Of a DNA stretch of 64,000 nucleotides, positions 44,993 through 57,293 are shown one piece after another. The notes under the pieces are model-generated. The model was not told the DNA's origin and made no database searches. It was given only the letters and a program-made list of their open reading frames with translations. Location of the stretch: contig NC_064761.1 in NCBI RefSeq assembly GCF_011397635.1, positions 36,234,143 through 36,298,142 on the forward strand, given 5' to 3'. A program made the translations under genes and the position numbers. Origin of the DNA: Epinephelus fuscoguttatus. Its lineage: Eukaryota > Chordata > Actinopteri > Perciformes > Serranidae. Numbering within the stretch: the first letter of the stretch is position 1; every line of letters starts with the position of its first letter.

Positions 44993-46720
44993 AAATTACT
45001 ATATCCGTACCATGTTAAAGGATTCATAATAATTACCTTCCAATCTTTTGTGTTCATAGGATCACTCACATCACTAGGGGATATCACACTACCCACCACT
45101 TACAGTGCCTTTATGTCTAATGAGAGCTTCACCTGAACTTGGACGAACACCAGTAATATCCATTCCCCTCCCCACTGCCCACATTTCCTTTTAAAGGATG
45201 TCCTTTCAAACCCCCACAGCCTGCTCAACATCACGTTGCGCATTAGATACAGAAATACTCTGACATAGTAACTCATATTGCAGCGAGTGAAACAGCTGAT
45301 ATGTGCTTTCTAAAAGCTGACAGTGGGGATGTTACCAGTGGGTGCAGGACGGGACATAGTTGGGGGAGGGGATGTCTTAATTGACCCCAGTAACCATTTA
45401 TGTATGAAGAATTTGACCGGGTTCATCGATGCCAGCAACACCCTGCGACTGCGAACCACCTGTGTACATGAGTGTCTGTGCTATATGCTGCACTCTATTT
45501 AGAGGTATAAATCCATACATCAGTTATCTTTTTATGATCAAATGTCTATACACTAAACACAGTTATCCAATAATTAAAAATGCATATATAAATGGGATCT
45601 AAATGAAATGTAATCCAATGCTTGAGTCATTTCGAGCCTCACAGGAGCCATTTTTAATCTTCCAAGCAGCCTGGCACTGCAGGCTGGGAAATTATGGCAC
45701 AATATCTGGTTATGTTTACCTGTAGCGTGTTATTTTATTTATATATAGGACATATATTTTTAATAAAAAGTGTGCTGCCAGGATGGGTGATACCACATGG
45801 TGTGAGGGGGAGGGGAGATTGGGAAAGACCTCGACCAGGCCAGCACCCAACATACTCTGCACCCCCTACACTTATAGGAACAAAGTGTTTATGTGCTGAT
45901 ATTTGCAATGCCTCTATCTGAGAAAGGGCGAAAATGTATAGCCCTGTTATATAAATACTATATAAGCAATGTGTAGGCTCCTTTAATGTATATAAATCAC
46001 ACAGTAATATATGTTTATGGATTACATTTTATAACAATGTTTGTATAACTGTCTCACCTTGGAAACATGTTTTAATGTAACTGAGATTTTTTATACCTCC
46101 GTCATATAGCTTTGTGCTCTACTGTTTATGTTCATGATTTTTTTGTACCTCTTCCAACACATGAAGTGTATTGATTAACAGTCTATCCGTGCAATTTGTG
46201 CCCGACACATATTGAATAAAAACATCTTGCCAAGAAATATCTGGGATTCCAAACAGGGCCTCTCACTTAATTTAGAGCAAGTGACAACATGGCAGGTGCC
46301 GTCTCCTTTTACGATTAGTCTGCAGTAGCCAAGTTTGAGGGGGGCACAGTGCCAATAATGTGTCGGAGCATAAACACATTCAGAATGGATAGCTACATGA
46401 CAGAAAGCTTCAAATGGCATCCAGACAATCTCTCCGGAAAGTCAAATTCTGACCTGTTACTCTTTTGGCAGATATGGAATTTCTTGTGATGTCATTAAAA
46501 CAATTTTATTTCAAACTTTGCTGCTGCATAAATGCGATATGTCTTTATTATTTGATTATTGATTCCTCCGAGAGCAAACATCATCAGGAGAAAAAAATAA
46601 AACAGCTGGTGACAGTATTTGAACTTACCATTTGATTAAAAAGCTTTTATTGAGATGGATCTTCAGACAAATATTTTTAACACTACAGATTTGCAATGTT
46701 TCTCTTTTATCCACAAGAGC
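44993..46720. other. No gene or clear repeat recognised
   Basis: Both strands show only short frames without recognisable domains. It lies between the convergent ends of sec16b and the zinc-finger gene. Confidence 0.4.
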
Positions 46721-47894
46721 TTAAAGGTATACTGTGCAGGAACTGCAGGCTGGTTTCTTGCATATTATTTTAACGTTTCTAAAGTGACTTGTGTATGAGC
46801 CGACTTTTTCATCTGGAGGTGGAGGGGATGGTGGATGTTGTGTCACCTACTGTAGGCGAGACGCCAGCGAAACTGCAGATTAGGGTTGCAACGGTATGAG
46901 ATTTTCACATTATAAATGTCCCTGAAAATATCGTGGCTTCACAGTATCACAGAATTTGTATTATTATCAGTCAGAATGACCTGTAAAGGAATGAAAACAG
47001 AAGGGTTTTTAACCGTACTTACTGCAGACTACTGTTCGAGACTAACAAACAACACCAGCTGTGATTTAGCGAGCGACTGCTGTGTTTCCAGCAGTTATTT
47101 ATTTATTTTTTTTATCTGATGCTGTATTTCCAGCAGGAATTGCACCCCAAGAGCCAAAACATGATCTTTTCCTCACCATAACCAAATGGCTCTTGTATCT
47201 AAGCCTAACCACATGTTAACCACATATTTTTTTTAATTAAAAGTTTCAATTTTTTTGTAACATAATAGCGTTCAAGTGTTACATAACAGTGGTTTGCAGA
47301 AACGTACAATGCCAACACTTTTTCTGGTGACTGGGTTGGGAATCGTCGGTTACTGTTTGTGAACTCAACATTCAAACTTGGCCCCACTTCCTTACCCTGC
47401 TTGTACGTACATTGCAAGCTAGGAACGTAAGTTTGTTGCAATGGAAAAGCTGATACTTTAGCAAGCTAACTCAGCTAACCGCCGGCACCTACCTATCCAG
47501 AAGAAAACAGTGTGTGATGATCTTCATCCCCATCCTCTTTCTCAGTGCTCGCCAGTAAAAGTAAACACCAACCCCAGATTTAGCCTCGGTCTGTATCCAG
47601 CTTTGTCTGCTTGGCTTTTCACCTCGCTATTGCAGGGATTTTTTTTGTGCGTTCGCTATCGTTAACTTTGTATTAAGTCCTGATCTCACCTGTGTGCTGT
47701 TATTGGCTGGGGGCTGCACACACAAATGCCCCAAACACAGCATACTAAGAGGAAATGCAAGCAGAGGGCAGAGTCTCTGCAGATAAATACCTGACACACA
47801 CTTCTACTGGGTCATAAGGGACGACTGACAGGGGTTACTTCTGTATCAGTCTATACATTGTTTTTTAGGAAAATCCTGCACAGTATGCCTTTAA
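46721..47894. mobile_element. TTAA-flanked non-autonomous DNA element
   Basis: The left end GAGCTTAAAGGTATACTGTG and the right end CACAGTATGCCTTTAAGCTC are inverted repeats of about 24 bp with one mismatch, embedding TTAA at both edges. The interior from 46990 to 47340 is homologous to 61750-62500. No transposase is present. TTAAAGG-type ends with TTAA targets are known from T2/Kolobok and piggyBac-like MITEs. Confidence 0.82.
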
Positions 47895-49315
47895 GCTCCA
47901 ACATTAGGGCTGCACCATTAATCGAAATATTAACAAAATCACAATATGGCCAAGTGCAACATCCAAATCACAGGAGCTGCTATTTTTGGATAAAATATGT
48001 CACATCATATCATAATTAACAAAACATTCTGGTACAACAGAGATGCCCTGGCCTACCAGTCATATTCCAGATTTAATGGAACAAGCTTGTTTGGTACAGA
48101 CCCCAGCAAAAATCACAACATCATGATTTTTATATGTTTTCCAGTGACAATTAGATGCAAAAATGACCATTCCCACATAAAACTGGCAGTTGAAATATTT
48201 GTCAAATTAATTGTACCATTATCTTGTTTGAATATTGTGCAGCCTTGTCCTACACACTCAAGTTTGAAAGACCCTCTCGCAAATCAAACATGCTTGTTGT
48301 GCTTGGCAATGTGATTAAAAAGAGCCACAGATTTACACCTCGCATTACATGCATACTGAAATTCAGACGTGACATATTTAAGATGCACTGCCAAACTAAT
48401 GTATATGTTAAAGAACAAGTACGAGTACAAGATAATTCACATAGCAGTGTCCACTGCAAAAAGCAACACCTGACTGATTGATGAGCTTCCCTGAATCATT
48501 TAACTGTTCTGGTCTATTAATATGGTCACAGTAATGTGTCTCAAGAGTTTTGCAGCTAGTGCTGCTTGTGCGTTAAGAAAAAGTGCAGCATTCATAAATG
48601 GCCACAACTCACTGGACAATAAAAACAGCTGAAAATAAGTAAGTATTGATGTTGCTGGTTGCAGGCACATTAAGCTCCCCCTCCATCTGTCAGGAGGACT
48701 ACACCTTGCACCCGCTTCCCACCATCAGTACTGGTTATCACAGCTGTCGTCTGCTCTATGTTTGGCTAATGTCACATTATGCTGAAGTGGGTTATATAAA
48801 TCTGTGCATCTATGAAATCAGTGTGAGTAAGTGACGGTCCTTCTGAAATGCAATGCTCAGTGCCACTCATACTTGAATTCAGACAGCGTGCCTCACATTG
48901 GCCACATTCAGACTGACCAGGGCACTACAGCGTAGGTCATCATGAAAAACTGCCTGCATTTCCTACATGCAATGTTGCCGTGTTGTGCGTATTATCAAAT
49001 CATTATTGTTAACTATCAACATTCATATTCTTACTTTTATAAAGGTTATTCTTGTAATGACTTTCACATCAAACCATTAAACTGTCAGCTCCAGTGTCAA
49101 TGCTGGTGGCAATTTTTATCCTACATCATTCTCATCGAAACCCAGCACCACGGGGAGGGAGGGCGTGTGAGTGACATGGTTTAACAATTATCATACATAC
49201 CTCAACATAAATAAACTGGTGCCCCAAGACGCTGAATGGATTGGATGCGTCTGTAACTGATTATTTGAACTAATGAAACCCTGCGTTTAGATATACAGTT
49301 GCAAATGAAGTGCAC
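47895..49315. other. No gene or clear repeat recognised
   Basis: Short frames on both strands have no recognisable domains, and no splice-flanked coding block was found. Confidence 0.4.
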
Positions 49316-50160
49316 GGGTTTCCACGAATCCTGAAAAAGTCCTAATAAAAGGCACTGAATTCATTAATCCAAAGATTAGGCCTTCATTGGTCTTAAAACG
49401 TCTTAAATCAGTCTTTCAAAAGTCTTAAAATGGGAAGTATGAATCTGTTATTTTCTGACGTTGCATTTTGAAATCTTAAAATGACAGGTAATTTTAAAAA
49501 AAAAAAAAAAAAAATACCGTATAACTTCAATTAATAGCCCAGGCTATTATTTGCTTAAATCACTGAAATCAACAGGCCTATATTTGGGACAGGTCTTTAA
49601 TTCCTTTTACACTAAACTGTTGCTCAGTAAACATGGGGTTTATATAAACCAGTATGAATTGATTGTTTAAAAATTAGGTTTTATATAATTCAAAGTGTGA
49701 ATGGTTGTCTGTCTCTGTGTGTCAGCCCCGTGATAGTCTGGTGACCTGTCCAGGGTGTACCCCTTAACAGGATAAGCAACGGAAAATGAGTGAATGAATT
49801 GTCCTATCAATCAAAGGTAAAAAAAAAAAAAAAAAGGCTTGAATAATATCTTTAAAAAAACTGAACTGCTTGGCAACCAGACCAGGCCTCTAATTGAGAC
49901 AGGCCTTTATTTGTCAAAATGCGTAGCCACACTGTACTGAATGCGTCTTGCGTTAATGTCACCAATAAGTCATGATGTGTTACAATAAGTATTTGCTCAA
50001 ATTTCTCCTTATCTCTAGGTAGCATACTGTTGCTGTTTTTTTTTGTTTTGTTTTTTTGTCTTTCAGTTTTGGTTATTTTAAAATTGGTCTTTAATTTCAT
50101 TCTACATGGCACTAAAAAAGTCTTAAAAAGTCCCACTTGCCTTAAGCTGGAGGAACCCTG
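49316..50160. repeat. Composite repeat downstream of the zinc-finger gene
   Basis: The left edge GGGTTTCCACGAATCCTG and the right edge GCTGGAGGAACCCTGAG bracket repeated AAGTCTTAAAA words, which suggests a MITE. Inside are an (A)n run, AGGCCT-rich blocks (49550-49600, 49880-49910) and a SINE tail at 49695-49797 with GATAGTCTGGTGACCTGTCC. Confidence 0.55.
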
Positions 50161-50226
50161 AGTGCAGTACTAGTATACAGTACTATCACAGTGATAGATG
50201 TGCACAGTACCTGTCCTTTAACACAT

Positions 50227-51739
50227 TCAAACATTCTCGTCCCTGTGGCTCAGCGTGTGCTGTGCCAGCTTTTCAGCACACTGGAAAGATTTGTCACACT
50301 CCACACAGACAAAAATCCTGCCAGCACAGTTTTGCTCCTGATGAACCTTCAGTGTGGCTAGATGGGTGAAGTTCCTGCTGCAGCCTGAGCAGCTGTGGGG
50401 TTTCTCTTTATTGTGGACGTACTGGTGACGAACAAGGCGAGAGGCCATGGCAAACGCCACGCCGCACTCTTTGCACTTATGAGGCCGTGCTCCGCTGTGA
50501 ATGGCCTCGTGTTCGGTCAAGTTGGACGACTTGGTGAAACACTTGGAGCACACGGAGCAGACGTACGGACGCACTCCTGCGTGGATCTTCTGGTGCTCTG
50601 CCATACGACTGGCCAGGGCGAAGGCTTTCCCACAGTCGGGGCAGGAGAACGGTCTCTCACCCAGGTGCTTGCGCTCATGACGCTTCAGGGAGAGGGGTTT
50701 ATTGAAGGTCTTGCCACAGTGTGTGCACGGGAAGGGCTTGTCATTGGTATGCATGTTCCTCTCATGCTTTCGCAGGTCAGAGGAGCGGATGAAATCCTTG
50801 CCACAAGTGTCACAGACGTAGGGCTTCTCACCAGTGTGTGTGCGGATATGCTTGCGGTAATCTGAGGACCAGATATAGGTCTTGACACAGAAGGGGCAGT
50901 GGTATGGTCTTTCACCTGTGTGCAGACGCTTGTGCTGCTGCAGCGTGCCCTGGTGAGAGTACGCCTTGCCACATATATCACACACGTGTGGTTTGAGGCC
51001 AGTGTGTGTCTGTAAGTGACTCTGTAGGTTGCAGAGCTTCTTAAAAGCCCAGTTGCAGTGTGTGCACTTGAAGGGACGGTGCTCTGTGTCAACTCCACCA
51101 CGTTTCTTCATCGCTACCAAAAGTCGAGGGATCTTGTCTTCTTCGGTCTTCGTGTGTAATTTCTTAGCATGAGGATTATTTAGATTCTTCCTTTTGGTCT
51201 GTCTCCCAGCTCCGCCTGGAGAATACTCATCAACATTCAGCTCTTTGAGCTTAGATGCCCTCTGTTTAGCTGAGGCATTGCGTTGTATCTTACGACAGTT
51301 ACTTTCCGTCTTTAGTGCAACATTCGAAAGCCCTTCGGTAGATCCATTTATTTTATTGTTCTCAATATGTTCAGTGCATTCTAGCTTTCCTCGACTGCCG
51401 TGGTCTTGGCCGTCTTCAGTTTCTTCTCCCGGTGAGAGCTCTGCAAACTTCTCCACCAGAGACCAGTTTGGTGTTTGAGGGTTCAGATAAAGGATTCCAG
51501 TGTCACTGCTCTCTGAAAGTGAGTTCATACCACAGATGCCGCCAAATGAAGAGTCAGTCTTCAGATGGTGAGTGTCAATTAAGATCCGTCCATGTGGGAG
51601 CGACGGAGTGTCACTTTGCCTCTCTGCGTGCTTTTCAACGACTTCCCCGTCAGACATCAGTGGGGAGATTTCATCAGCCATGTTCAACAGTGGAGTGAAA
51701 TCATCTGCGTGAGTTTGAGGCTTGTCACGAATTATGGAC
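50227..51739 (-). CDS. znf648: C2H2 zinc-finger protein, ZNF648-like, main exon
   Basis: This exon encodes a probable nuclear DNA-binding factor. From the ATG at 51681 it gives 484 residues: an acidic and Ser/Thr-rich N-terminal half without KRAB, SCAN or BTB, then ten tandem fingers (about residues 206-480). Linkers are mostly TGE(R/K)P variants. Segments GKAYSHQGTLQQHKRLHTGE, SSDYRKHIRTHTGEKP, SSDLRKHERNMH, FNKPLSLKRH and CFTKSSNLTEH closely follow vertebrate ZNF648 as I recall it. Finger 4 has the longer HERNMH spacing. Finger 9 ends HQEQNC, so its last ligand is Cys, and finger 10 has an altered linker before it. The exon starts after acceptor TTATTTCCAG at 51739, and the frame stays open to that junction, so coding may continue upstream. 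Another C2H2 paralogue cannot be excluded. Confidence 0.85.
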
Positions 51740-52539
51740 CTGGAAATAATAAAATTTAACTTTAAGAAAAAAGCATCTTTATCATACCAACCATTTCTTT
51801 TTGAAAATATATGATCATATACATTTTTTTCACATAGATACAGCGTCCCTTAAGTCCCAAAAACGTGATATCTTTAATTTTGTCTGCACAAGTTAATTAT
51901 CTTGTGGGAAGGATTTATTTTTTTGCAGGGTTCATACATATTTTTACCAATAAATTTCTAAGACTTTTCCATGACTTAGAGGCAAAAATTCATGTTAAAA
52001 TGTACCTGTGAAACCAGTGAAAATGTTCCCGTACATGAGCACTACCATACACTGCATGCAAACCCTGCTGCTATCTTGCTATAGGGTAACATGATCTGAA
52101 AAATCTGGCTTGTGTCTTGAAGGAATAAGTGAGAATTAGCCACTTTTAGTGTACATGCTTTATGTACAAGGGTTCATTTCTGGACACGGCACCTGAATTG
52201 GTCCCATGTCTGGTGGTGGATGAGAGCTGGCAGCTGGCAGCTGGCAGCGGGTGTCACATTGGTCCCCAAGGTAAAAATGTCAGTAATGGGAGTTGATACC
52301 GCAGTTAATGTTAGCTCCTTTAGCACAGCTAGCACTGGCTTTCCCATGTCAAAAATTTTGAACGTTTTACTACACAGTCCTCATATTTCACATCCTGAGT
52401 CCTAGTCTTTCTAAAGCCATGCCTTAGACTCCTCCAAGTAAAACCAGACACTATTAAATCAGCATTTTCCTGGCATTGTGCAAATTGCACAACTCAGGTA
52501 TCAATATGACTTTAGAAAGATGAACTGTCACATTGGATA

Positions 52540-52845
52540 GATGTTAAACTGGGGTTGGAATAAAAATTGTCTGAACGATGGTGTAAATGACGTCTAAGGA
52601 TGTCGGGATATCATGTTGTATGTACGTTAACATTGGGACATTTTGCAGACGTGTTTTGTTCTACATACCTTACGATGAAATGTCATTATTGTACGTCAAG
52701 ATGACATTGGCATGAGACGTTTGGAAGATTGGTTACGTAACACGATTTAAAACCAACACAATATTTACGTCATCTGTTGTCAGTATTTTACGTCAAATTC
52801 AAATTTAACCAAATATCAATGTCTAACAACGCTGGTGGCCAAGTG
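52540..52845. repeat. ACGTC-rich dispersed repeat
   Basis: Recurring TGACGTC, TACGTC, TACGTAAC and GTACGTTAAC words and pairs of inverted ATGTCA blocks suggest a MITE that I recognise only loosely. It lies in the intron of the zinc-finger gene. Confidence 0.35.
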
Positions 52846-52849
52846 TGCA

Positions 52850-53165
52850 CAGGCTGTCATCTAGGTAAGTGTCAGCAGAGGCAAAGCAGGTTGTCCACTA
52901 ATTGGAAGATCAGCAGTTCATTTCCTGGTTCCTCCAGCCTCCATGTCGAAGTATCCTTAAGCAAGATACTGAACCCTAAACTGCTCTCAATAGCTGGTCC
53001 ATCGGTGTGTGAGTGCAAGTGAATGGTTATGAGTAGCAGGTGGCTTCGGCCAACAGTGTGTGAATGTGTGTGTGAATGTGATATGTAACATAAAAGCACT
53101 TTGGGTGGTTGTAAGACCAGAAAAGTGCTGTACCAGTGCAGTCCATTTATCATTTGTCTCGTCCC
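52850..53165 (+). mobile_element. SINE-like retroposon (CACTTTGGGTGGT...CAGTCCATTTA end)
   Basis: The ordered words GTTCATTTCCTGGTTCC, AAGCAAGATACTGAACCC, CGGTGTGTGAGTG, AAAGCACTTTGGGTGGT and GTGCAGTCCATTTATCATTT match a very common teleost SINE in the plus orientation. The tRNA-like head is decayed. Confidence 0.7.
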
Positions 53166-53744
53166 CACAAGCTAATACCTTTTATCTTGTGTGCACAAAA
53201 TAATAAATTGTTTCACCAGATGATAAGTGAATTCTCAAGATAATAACTTGTTCTCTCAAGATGATTCAACTTGTGCACATAAGATTAAAGTCATATTCTG
53301 CACACAACATAAAAAATATCACCTTTCAGGATTTTAAGGGCTCCATTCATGAATGAATTTCTCCCTCGTATAATACTCACCATTCAGCTACATTCACCAG
53401 GACCTTGTGTATATCCTTCACACAACCTTGCACCTTGCAGTCATATGGCTCGTGCATTCCCCAACTTCAGCATATGTTCCTCCATGAAAGCTTTCTCGTA
53501 TCTTTCCATAAAAATACAACCTGCTCGGTCAACCACATGAATGCTAACTGCACAAATCTAAAACATTTTACTGAGCTACTTACCCTGCGGTCTCCTTCCG
53601 AGCAGCTCAGGTCCAGGAGATGCCACAGAGATAAACTAACCCCTCGGGTCTAGTATAACTCTGTGGCAGCAGCCGTCTCTGGGTCAGCATCTATCCTGCT
53701 AGTCAGCAATAGCAATGATATCTTAACAGCCTGGCTCATCTTAC

Positions 53745-54021
53745 CTTTCACTGACTTGGCTTTCTGGCTGTTTGCCTATAGCCTGTGGAGTAAGCTTCAC
53801 AGTATCAGAGGCTGAGAACAAATTCCCATTCACACTGCAAAACATAGAAACCAAACTTTTGTCAGCTGAAGTTAGAAACTGTTGTATTCACACCTTTATC
53901 TTAACTTTACTTACAGTTCAGTGAGTTTCTTGTTTTCCTGACAACTCTTTAACTTTTTAAAAGGCAGACTTTTAGAAATAAACACACATATGTTTGTCAT
54001 TCGGCCATATTTGTGCAGCAT
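53745..54021 (-). CDS. Candidate upstream coding exons of the zinc-finger gene
   Basis: Exon 53834-53745 lies between acceptor TATGTTTTGCAG and donor AAAG|GTAAGA. It encodes VNGNLFSASDTVKLTPQ ... QVSER and joins the main exon at 51739 in phase. An exon ending at 53915 with donor GTAAGT encodes FKKLKSCQENKKLTEL and joins 53834 in phase. Its frame is open to an ATG at 54021, directly preceded by TAA, or it may begin at a weaker acceptor TTTCTAAAAG. Using 54021 the protein would be 569 residues. QENKKLTEL is Lys/Glu/Leu-rich and could form a short coiled helix. Start context at both candidate ATGs (54021 and 54000) is weak. Expression evidence is lacking. Confidence 0.45.
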
Positions 54022-55370
54022 TTATATTTTAATTCTATTTAGGTCATGAGGTCACATGTGCTTTAATGAATGTAGGCAATTAAAACAAATGTCACATATG
54101 TAACCTACACTGCTAAATAAATGCTAACGTGTTTGGGCTTTAATTGTTATTTCCAGTGACACAGCCTATTTGCAGTGATTAAATTAGCATCACACTAATG
54201 ATGAGTTTCAGATCACAGCCACGGCCCGAGAGCTTCCACTTCTATTTTAAGTCCACATGTATTTACCTATGATGGCCTCAGTGTGTCGCTGTTTATCTGC
54301 TTTTTTGTGAGCCATGCACACTATGGAAAATCCCCAGTTCCATTCATTAAAACAAACAAAAAAAACCTCAGAGGAAATGTTATCTTTGTGTGCATCTAAT
54401 AGTGGACATGTGTGTTGTTTAACAAAACCAGACTGTTCTCAGTTTAATGTTTGAAAAGAATATAAAGTATAAAGGATGTGTATCAGCTCCTTTTCTCTCT
54501 CTTTTCATTCAAACAGAGAGCCTTTGTTTTGAATTATGTTTTGTTTTGAATGGTTTTAATTTGGTGAAACTGCCTTTGGGAACACTATGTGCAGCTTTAG
54601 ATGATAAATAAGTTGCACTGCAGTGTTTCAGTCAGTAGGTGACCTCCTGTCTCCTCGAGATGATGCAGGAGCCATTCATAATTTAAAAGCAAATTGTCAA
54701 TGTGTACTTAGTTTGATATACACGTCTCAAAAGGGGTGTATAAAGTTTTTGAACCCCACTATTTCTCCTTAAGTCACTGAGTGAAAAGAAACAAAAAACT
54801 CCCTTATACAGATAAACCTACACCTTAGACTTTTATAAATATACAGTTTTTATTACCACCTAACTTTGTCACACAAAATAAATAAAATGTAAATATATAA
54901 TGTTAATTACCAAATATTTATCTAATAAAATATAAACCTGTCTTCGTATATAACCTAAAGTACCAGGTATCTGCGACTTACAAATATAAACCAGTCTAAA
55001 TGTAAGATATTTGTATTATCAATTATCTTTGCCTTACAAAAAAGTAAATATTAATATTACATATGTATCTTCATCAGCTTGTCCTGTTATCTTTTTAAAA
55101 TTTTGATAAATGTCTATATAAAATCTTGATTCATGTTTTTATACCTTATTTTAAATTGAACAGGCTGTGTCTTCATCAGTGTAGAGAAATATTTTTTATA
55201 ATCTTTCTTAAAATGCTCATCACCAACTGGACAAAATCCTTCTGTGTGTTCTTCCTCAGACACATAGCTGTAGATTTTGAGGGGACGCAGGAGACATGTC
55301 CCCCTCAATATTTAGAACATGTGCATTTGTCCACCCAGATAAAAACTTAAAAGTAGCAGAGAACTTTTGT
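54022..55370. other. AT-rich stretch without recognised features
   Basis: Homopolymer and AT-rich sequence (especially 54840-55110) with no coding or repeat signature that I can name. The promoter of the zinc-finger gene may lie at its left edge. Confidence 0.4.
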
Positions 55371-55374
55371 TTGG

Positions 55375-55890
55375 ACAAAATTAAAGACATTGGTACCATG
55401 AACTGGTGCAGAAAAATCCAGCAGCAGCCTCTGGAGCTGAAAAATGAAGCCGGTGCTGAAGTACCAAAAACTGCAGTTCATCAACTGACCACTTGAGGCT
55501 GGCTCCAAAACAAGGTAAATCCCTGTAAACTGCTGTATTAAAATGTCCAACTTTACAGCAGAAATAAACATGTTTATAGCCAGGTACGAAACTGGTTTCA
55601 GTCTCTGTAGCCAATTTCAACATTCATGACAACAGCACAGGGTATGACTCACCAGTTTACATTTTATTAAGGCTAAAAGATTAAAGGCAGGGCCACTTTG
55701 AGTGACAAGCTGTCTCAGATCCACCCCTGGCTCCTCCACAGCTCCAAGTTTGATCACTTCTGGCTCCAAAAAAACAAGATGGCGACAGCAGAAATGCCAA
55801 ACTCCAGGCTTTAAAACAGGAATCTACAAACCAGTGGGTGACATCACCGTAGCTGCGTCCATTATTTATACAGTCTATGGTAAAAATTCA
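55375..55890 (+). repeat. CAAGATGGCGAC repeat family, copy C
   Basis: The most complete copy. It runs from GGTACCATGAACTGGTGC through GAGGCTGGCTCCAAAACAAG, CCAACTTTACAGCAGAAAT and AACAAGATGGCGACAGC to a terminal TTTATACAGTCTATGG. It matches 1600-2040 and 15612-16460 in the same orientation. Confidence 0.72.
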
Positions 55891-57290
55891 TCAGTATGCA
55901 GGACATTAAGTGTTTACCGCTCAAAATTTTCTTGCAGAGGACCCCCAAAAACCCCATTTCATATGTTCAGCCTATGTTGAAACAGCCTACGCCTCTGCTC
56001 AGAAGAGGAAGCAGTCCACTCTTTGACACTGTAAAGACAGACAGGGCTCAGGCAGCTCGCATGTCTTAAGTAATTGAGAAGTTCTCGTGAGGCTCATAAT
56101 TCGTAATTAAATGGACAGTGCTGGTCTGCACCCGGTGCATTTTCCCAGAGGAGCAGATTGAAACTAGACACTTAACAAATCACCTTCACAAAGCTGCGTT
56201 TTAAACTCAGATGTTCCTCAACACGTATCGAGTTTTAGTCTCTGCAGAGCTTCTCCTGTGTCGTTTCCCACACAGCAACACCACTACATGCTGGTAAATT
56301 TCCTAATGTGTGCTTTTAGAGATATTGAACAATGTGCCCTGTGTTAGCTAATGTTTGTATCTGGAAGATGTTGTCATATCCTAATTTAGAAATAAGTCCT
56401 GCAAAGAAACAATGCATGGTATCAGCAAAAAAGCAAAATGAAGATCTTTAAAGATAAAGTGTGCAAGACTCATGGAGAAATATTCCCTCCCAGTCATGAC
56501 TTATGACACACTAGAAGAGTGTGACAGTGTATTTATTTTCACATCACTTATGACGTGCAAGGTACCCTCCTGCATCTGCTGCTGACATTTTGGGATGCCG
56601 TGTCAATTTACGCCTGATACATACATCGTGTCTTTTCAAAGCACACTTCCATTTTCACAGAATATTTACAGTTTCTGCTCATTAGATACACACAGTCTTC
56701 TTCAACACTCACTAACAACACAGGTGAAACACCTTGTATTTATGTTTATTTTCTTGTGCAACAAAAGCACATGGTTACGTTTAGAGGAAAACATGGTTTG
56801 GCCTAATGTTAACATGGGAAGTGAACAGGGGGCTCCTGGGTGAAAGTCCAGGGTTTGTTGGACTCGTACACCTTCCCTACAGCCCACTCTATCGGGACAT
56901 CCAACTCTTTTATTTTGTTTCAAACTGAAACCGTCTGGTGGCATTACAAACGTATGCCCCCCGGTGATGTATCATACCGACGATGTTACCGGTGGCGTTT
57001 CTCACTGACACCGTCCAGTAGCATATACACTCACTAAGTTTACATGCACAGATAAGTTGAGCTATGGTTATAGCTTGACTAAGCCATTTAGATGACTACT
57101 GTCCTTGTCCCAGTACACAAGTACAGGAGGCTGAATTATTGACTGAAGTCTGTTGGACTCCGCTATAGTCCTAGACCTTTCTCTGGTTGACCATTTACGT
57201 CACAGACCAAACAGTTGAGCTTCGTCTATCTGTTCCTCCACTTTTTTGAACAGGTCGCAATTCTGTGTTTTCCTCCCATTCATGTATTTC
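55891..57290. other. No gene recognised
   Basis: Only short frames without recognisable domains occur here, and no splice-flanked block or repeat boundary was identified. Confidence 0.4.
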
Positions 57291-57293
57291 ATT

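Noticed and set aside
50395-50865. 156-codon plus-strand open frame
   Set aside because: It is the antisense shadow of the zinc-finger array; the repeated finger codon pattern keeps the opposite strand open.
50685-51101. 138-codon minus-strand frame rich in Thr and Ser
   Set aside because: It is a shifted frame of the same zinc fingers with no independent start context.
51681-51687. Start of the zinc-finger protein two codons before the ATG
   Set aside because: That codon is TTG. The first ATG in this exon is at 51681, and upstream residues are better explained by splicing.
53584-53645. Block with a strong donor on the minus strand (CGCAGG then GTAAGT)
   Set aside because: Placed between the upstream exon and the main zinc-finger exon it would bring an early stop. 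It could still be an alternative non-coding first exon.
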